Assembly (NCBI GenBank): GCA_034770075.1
Contig: JAVJAP010000348.1
Span: 62,001 to 126,000 of the forward strand
DNA from: Aralia elata
Lineage: Eukaryota > Streptophyta > Magnoliopsida > Apiales > Araliaceae
Length of the DNA: 64,000 nucleotides
Reading direction: 5' to 3'
The notes beneath the pieces are model-generated. The model saw only the letters and a program-made list of their open reading frames with translations, searched no databases and was not told the DNA's origin. Shown here in pieces: positions 60,001-64,000 of this stretch (the first letter of the stretch is position 1; each line of letters starts with the position of its first letter). Made by a program: the position numbers and the translations under genes.

Positions 60001-62392
60001 GGGGTCAACCGACTTTTCCTTCCCCACTTTTCGGTTGCGTTATGCCTCTTTTTAGTAAGGTGGGGGTATTTTCGCAATTTTCACGCGCTCCGGCAGACGT
60101 GGGGTTTCGCCGTGCATCTGTTCCCGGCGTGATTCTGGCCAAGTCCCTCCATTTGGGAGCTAACCGGTTTTTTTCTTTTCCCACTTTTTGGGTGCGACTT
60201 GCCCATTTTTAGTAAGGTGATGGTATTTTCGTAATTTTTGCGCGCTCCAGTGGACGTGGGGTTTCACGGCGCACATGTTCCTTGCATGATTCTGGCCAAG
60301 TCCTCCTCCTTTTGGGGGTCAACCGGCTTTTCCTTCCCCATTTTTCGGCTGCGTTTTTCCCTTTTAATTAAAACGAGGGTATTTTCGTAATTTTTGCGCG
60401 CTCCGACAGACGTGGGGTTTCGCTGCGCAACTGTTCCCGACGTGATTCTGGCCAAATCTCCCCGTTTTGGGGGTCAACCCGCTTTTTCTTCCCCAATTTT
60501 CGGTTGCGCTTTGCCCCTTTTTAGTAAGGTGAGGGTATTTTCGTAATTTTTACGCGCTCCAGCTAACTAGGGGTTTCGCTACGCACCTGTTTTCGGCGTG
60601 ATTCTGTCCAAATCCCCCCGTTTTGGGGGTCAACCGGCTTTTCTTTCCCCATTTTTCGGGTGCGTTTTGCCCCTTTTTAGTAAGGTTAGGGTATTTCCGC
60701 AATTTTTGCCCGCTCAAGCAGACGTGGGGTTTTCCTGTGCACCCTTTCCCGATGTGATTCTGGCTAAGTCCCCGTTTTGGGGTCAACCGGTTTTTCCTTC
60801 CCCAGTTTTTGTGTGCGTTTTGCCCCTTTTTAGTATGGTGAGGGTATTTTCGTAATTTTTGCGCGCTCCGGCGTACTAGGGGTTTGCTGCACACCTGTTC
60901 CCGGTGTGATTCTGTCCAAGTCCCCTCGTTTTTGGGGGTCAATCGGCTTTTCCTTCCCCATTTTTTGGGTGCGTTTAGCCCCTTTTTAGTAAGGTGAGGG
61001 TATTTTCGTAATTTTTCTGCGCTCCGACGGACGAGGGGTTTCGCTGCGCACCAGTTCCTGACGTGATTCTGTCCAAGTCCCCGTTTTGGGGTCAACCGGT
61101 TTTTTCCTTCCCCACTTTTTGGGTGCGTTTTGCCCCTTTTTAGTATGGTGAGGGTATTTTCGTAATTTTCACGGGCTCCGACGGACGTGGGGTTTCGCTG
61201 CGCACCTGTTCCCGGCGTGATTCTGGCCAAGCCTCCACGTTTTAGTGGTCAACCGGCTTTTTGTTCCCCACTTTTCGGGTGCGATTTGCCCCTTTTTACT
61301 AAGGTGAAGGTATTTTCATAATTTTTGCGCGCTCCGGCTAACTAGGGGTTTCGCTGCGCAGCTGTTCCCGGTGTAATTCTGTCCAAATCCCCCGTTTTGG
61401 GGGTCAACCGGCTTTGCTTTCCCCACTTTTCGGGTGCGTTTAGCCCCTTTTTAGTAAGGCGAGAGTATTTTCGTAATTTTTTCCCGCTCCATCGGACGTG
61501 GGTTTCCCTGTACACATGTTCCCGACGTAATTTTGGCCAAGTCCCTCCGTTTAGAGGGTTAACCGACTTTTTCTTTCCCACTTTTCGGGTGCGTTTTGCC
61601 CTTTTTAAGTAAGGTTATGGTATTTTCGTAATTTTCGCGTGCTCCGGTGGACGTGGGGTTCCACTGCGCACCTGTTTCTCTGCGTGATTCTGGCCAAGTT
61701 CCCCCGTTTTGGGAGTCAATCGGCTTTTCCTTCCTAACTTTTCGGGTGCATTTTGCCCCTTTTTAGTAAGGTGAGGGCATTTTCGTAATTTTTTCGCGCT
61801 CCGACGGACGAAGGGTTTCGCTGCGCACATGTTCCCGGTGTGATTCTGTCCAAGTCCCTCCGTTTTGGTGGTCAATCGGCTTTTCTTTTCCCACTTCTCG
61901 GGTGCGTTTTGCCCCTCTTTAGTAAGGTAAGGGTATTTTTGTAATTTTCGCCCACTCCAGCGGACGGTGAGTTTCCCTGCGCACCGGTTGCCGACGTGAT
62001 TCTGGCCAAGTCCCCCCATTTAGGGGGTAAACCGGCTTTTCCTTCTTCATTTTTCGGGTGCATTTTGCCATTTTTATTAAGGTGAGGGTATTTTCGTAAT
62101 TTTTGCGCACGCCGACGGACGACGTGATTCTGGCCAAGTCCCCCCGTTTTGTCGGTCAACCAGCTTTTCCTTCCCTACTTTTCAGGTGCGTATTACCCCT
62201 TTTTAGTAAGGTGAGGGTATTTTCATAATTTTTGAGTGCTTCGGTGGACGTGGGGTTTCGTCGCGCACGAGTCCTGACGTGATTCTGGTCAAGTCCCCCG
62301 TTTTTGGGGTCAACCGGCTTTTTCTTCCCCACTTTTCGGTTGCGTTATGCCCCTTTTTAGTAAGGTGGGGGTATTTTTGTAATTTTCACGCG

Positions 62393-64000
62393 CTCCGGCA
62401 GATGCGTGGTTTCGTCGTGCACCTGTTCCCGGCGTGATTCTGGCCAAGTCCCTCCATTTGAAGCCAACCGGCTTTTCTTTTCCCACTTTTTAGGTGCTTT
62501 TTGCGCCTTTTTAAGTAAGGTGATGGTATTTTCGCAATTTTTGCGCGCTCCGGTGGACGTGGGGTTTCGCTTCGCACATGTTCCTTGCGTGATTCTGGCC
62601 AAGTCCCCCCGTTTTGGGGGTCAACCGGCTTTTCCTTCCCCACTTTTCGGGTGTATTATTCCCCTTTTTAGTAAGGTTATGGTATTTTCTTAATTTTCGC
62701 GTGGTCCGGCGGACGTAGCGTTTCGCTGCGCACCTGTTCCTGACGGGATTCTGGCCAAGTCCTCCCGTTTTCGAACCGACTTTTCCTTTCCCATTTTTCG
62801 GCTGCGTTTTTCCCCTTTTCTTAAGGTGAGGGTATTTTCGTAATTTTTGCGCGCTCCGGCAGACGTGGGTTTCACTGCGCAACTGTTCCCGGCGTGATTC
62901 TGGTCAAGTCCCCCCGTTTTGGGGGTCAATCGACTTTTCCTTCCCCACTTTTCGGGTGCGTTTTGCCCTTTTTAGTAAGGTGAGGATATTTTCGTAATTT
63001 TTCCGCGCTCCAGTTCCCGGCGTGATTCTGGCCAAGTCCCCGTTTTGGGGTCAACCGGCTTTTTCTTCCCCACTTTTTGGGTGCGTTTTGCCCCTTTTTA
63101 GTATGGTGAGGGTATTTTTGTAATTTTTGCGCGCACCGACGGATGTGGGGTTTCGCTGTGCACTTGTCCCCGCGTGATTCTGGCCAAGTTTCCCGTTTTG
63201 GGGGTCAACCGGCTTTTTCTTTCCCCCTTTTTGGGTGCGTTTTGCCCTTTTTAGTTGAGTGAGGGTATTTCTGGAATTTGCGCGCGCTCTGGCGATCTAG
63301 GGGTTTCGCTGCGCAACTATTCCCGCCGTGATTCTGGTCAAGTCCCCCGTTTTGGGAGTCAACCGGCTTTTTCTTCCCCACTTTCGGGTGCGTTATGCCC
63401 CTTTTTAGTAAGGTGGGGGTATTTTCGAAATTTTCACGCGCTCCGGCAGACGCGTGGTTTCACTGTGCACCCATTCCCGGCGTGATTCTGGCCAAGTCCC
63501 TCCATTTGGGAGCCAACCGACTTTTCTTTTACCACTTTTTGGGTGCTTTTTGCCCATTTTTAAGTACGGTGATGGTATTTTCGCAATTTTTGCGCGCTCT
63601 GGTGGACGTGGGGTTTCGCTTCACACATGTTCCTTGCGTGTTTCTGGCCAAGTCCCCCCGTTTTGGGGGTCAACCGGCTTTTCCTTCCCCACTTTTCGGG
63701 TGTATTATTCCCCTTTTTAGTAAGGTTATGGTATTTTCTTAATTTTCGCGCGCTCCGACGGACGTAGGGTTTCGCTGCGCACCTGTTCCCGACGGGATTC
63801 TGGCCAAGTCCCCCCGTTTTGGAACCGACTTTTCCTTTCCCATTTTTCGGCTGCGTTTTTCCCCTTTTATTAAGGTGAGGGTATTTTCGTAATTTTTGCG
63901 CGCTCCGGCAGACGTGGGTTTCGCTGCGCAACTATTCCCGCCGTGATTCTGGTCAAGTCCCCCCGTTTTGGGGGTCAATCGACTTTTCCTTCCCCACTTT
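62393..64000 (+). repeat. one-kilobase module repeated in tandem at the right edge
   Basis: 62393-62960 and 63441-64000 align with an offset of 1048 bp: CTCCGGCAGA-GCGTGG, CCTCCATTTG, GGGTGCTTTTTGC, GTGTATTATTCCCC, GGTTATGGTATTTTCTTAA, GACGGGATTCTGG, GGCTGCGTTTTTCCCC and the GCGCAACT monomer. It is the freshest copy of a module that recurs, more diverged, across the array. Confidence 0.78.

Larger units (their letters stand above)
38597..64000 (+). repeat. main 155-156-bp satellite array, about 160 monomers, runs off right edge
   Basis: Head-to-tail monomers fill 25.4 kb without any other insertion. Distances between successive GTGATTCTGGCCAAG sites (41936, 42091, 42247, 42403, 42558) give a period of 155-156 bp. 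Conserved pieces in order are CCCCCGTTTTGGGGGTCAAC, CTTTTCCTTCCCCACTTTTC, GGGTGCGTTTTGCCCC, TTTTTAGTAAGGTGAGGG, TATTTTCGTAATTTTTGCGC, GGACGTGGGGTTTCGCTGCG and CACCTGTTCCCGGCGTGATT. The array is much richer in G+C and CpG than the flanking elements. Variants at CpG sites are mostly TG or CA, as expected of methylated DNA. Monomer types recur in ordered groups and segments of 0.5-2 kb are duplicated. I cannot match it to a named satellite family. Confidence 0.97.

Noticed and set aside
44751..63000. TTTAGGG heptamers resembling the plant telomere repeat
   Set aside because: They occur singly inside the CCCCGTTTAGGGGG monomer variant and never in tandem.
38597..64000. Many open frames of 60-226 codons in the satellite, encoding a Lys/Arg-rich peptide repeating about every 52 residues
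   Set aside because: A monomer of 155-156 bp with few stops gives long frames in several phases on both strands. The frame shifts whenever a 155-bp monomer occurs, and none has a start context, domain or conserved reading frame.
38597..64000. CENP-B box or other known centromere-protein site in the monomer
   Set aside because: No sequence with the TTCG...CGGG spacing of a CENP-B box is present; centromere function cannot be argued from sequence alone.

Overview
This is plant nuclear DNA, and all of it looks like repeat-dense heterochromatin. I found no cellular protein-coding gene, tRNA or intact rRNA gene. The plant assignment rests on three things: an env-bearing Ty1/copia element of Sirevirus type, Tekay-like Ty3/gypsy LTRs, and a decayed plastid 16S rRNA fragment. 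The species cannot be named from the sequence.

Layout. (1) 1-3058 is the 5' end of a copia element on the minus strand (gag, PBS, 5' LTR). Its LTR is split by a solo LTR at 1206-2017 with target-site duplication (TSD) ACTTA. (2) 3059-7793 plus 23121-23234 is an old Tekay-like remnant: a 3' LTR, a 0.9-kb internal part holding the plastid 16S fragment, and a 5' LTR broken by later insertions. (3) 7794-23115 is a second solo LTR of the same family as the first but on the other strand, with TSD TAAAC. It is split by (4) a 13.5-kb gag-only element at 9268-22812 (TSD TAGTA). That element has LTRs of 5.3 and 5.5 kb, no pol, a gag pseudogene, and an extra upstream ORF with its own three zinc knuckles. 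Its right LTR carries (5) a 151-bp fold-back MITE at 21641-21791.

(6) From 23235 to the end the host DNA is a GC-rich satellite with a period of about 155-156 bp. It is interrupted at 23715-26708 by a Tekay-like LTR element (TSD AAGGA) and at 27892-38411 by a complete 10.5-kb Sirevirus-like copia element (TSD TGCGA/CGCGA) with gag, pol and an env-like ORF, all broken by nonsense changes and frameshifts. The satellite runs on the minus strand up to about 38596, flips at a perfect short palindrome (38588-38604), and continues on the plus strand for about 25.4 kb (roughly 160 monomers) beyond the window edge. Variant monomers recur in ordered modules, and several 0.5-2 kb segments are duplicated within the array.

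Less expected signals: a 22-bp stem-loop minisatellite shared by the gypsy-type and copia-type elements (LTRs, an internal spacer and the pol frame); a dyad in the satellite monomer with independent compensatory changes; the duplicated zinc-knuckle ORF; and a cluster of CTCTACGAT motifs upstream of a copia TATA box. Coordinates of nested elements come from TG...CA ends plus TSDs read by eye. Repeat counts and LTR divergences are hand estimates.
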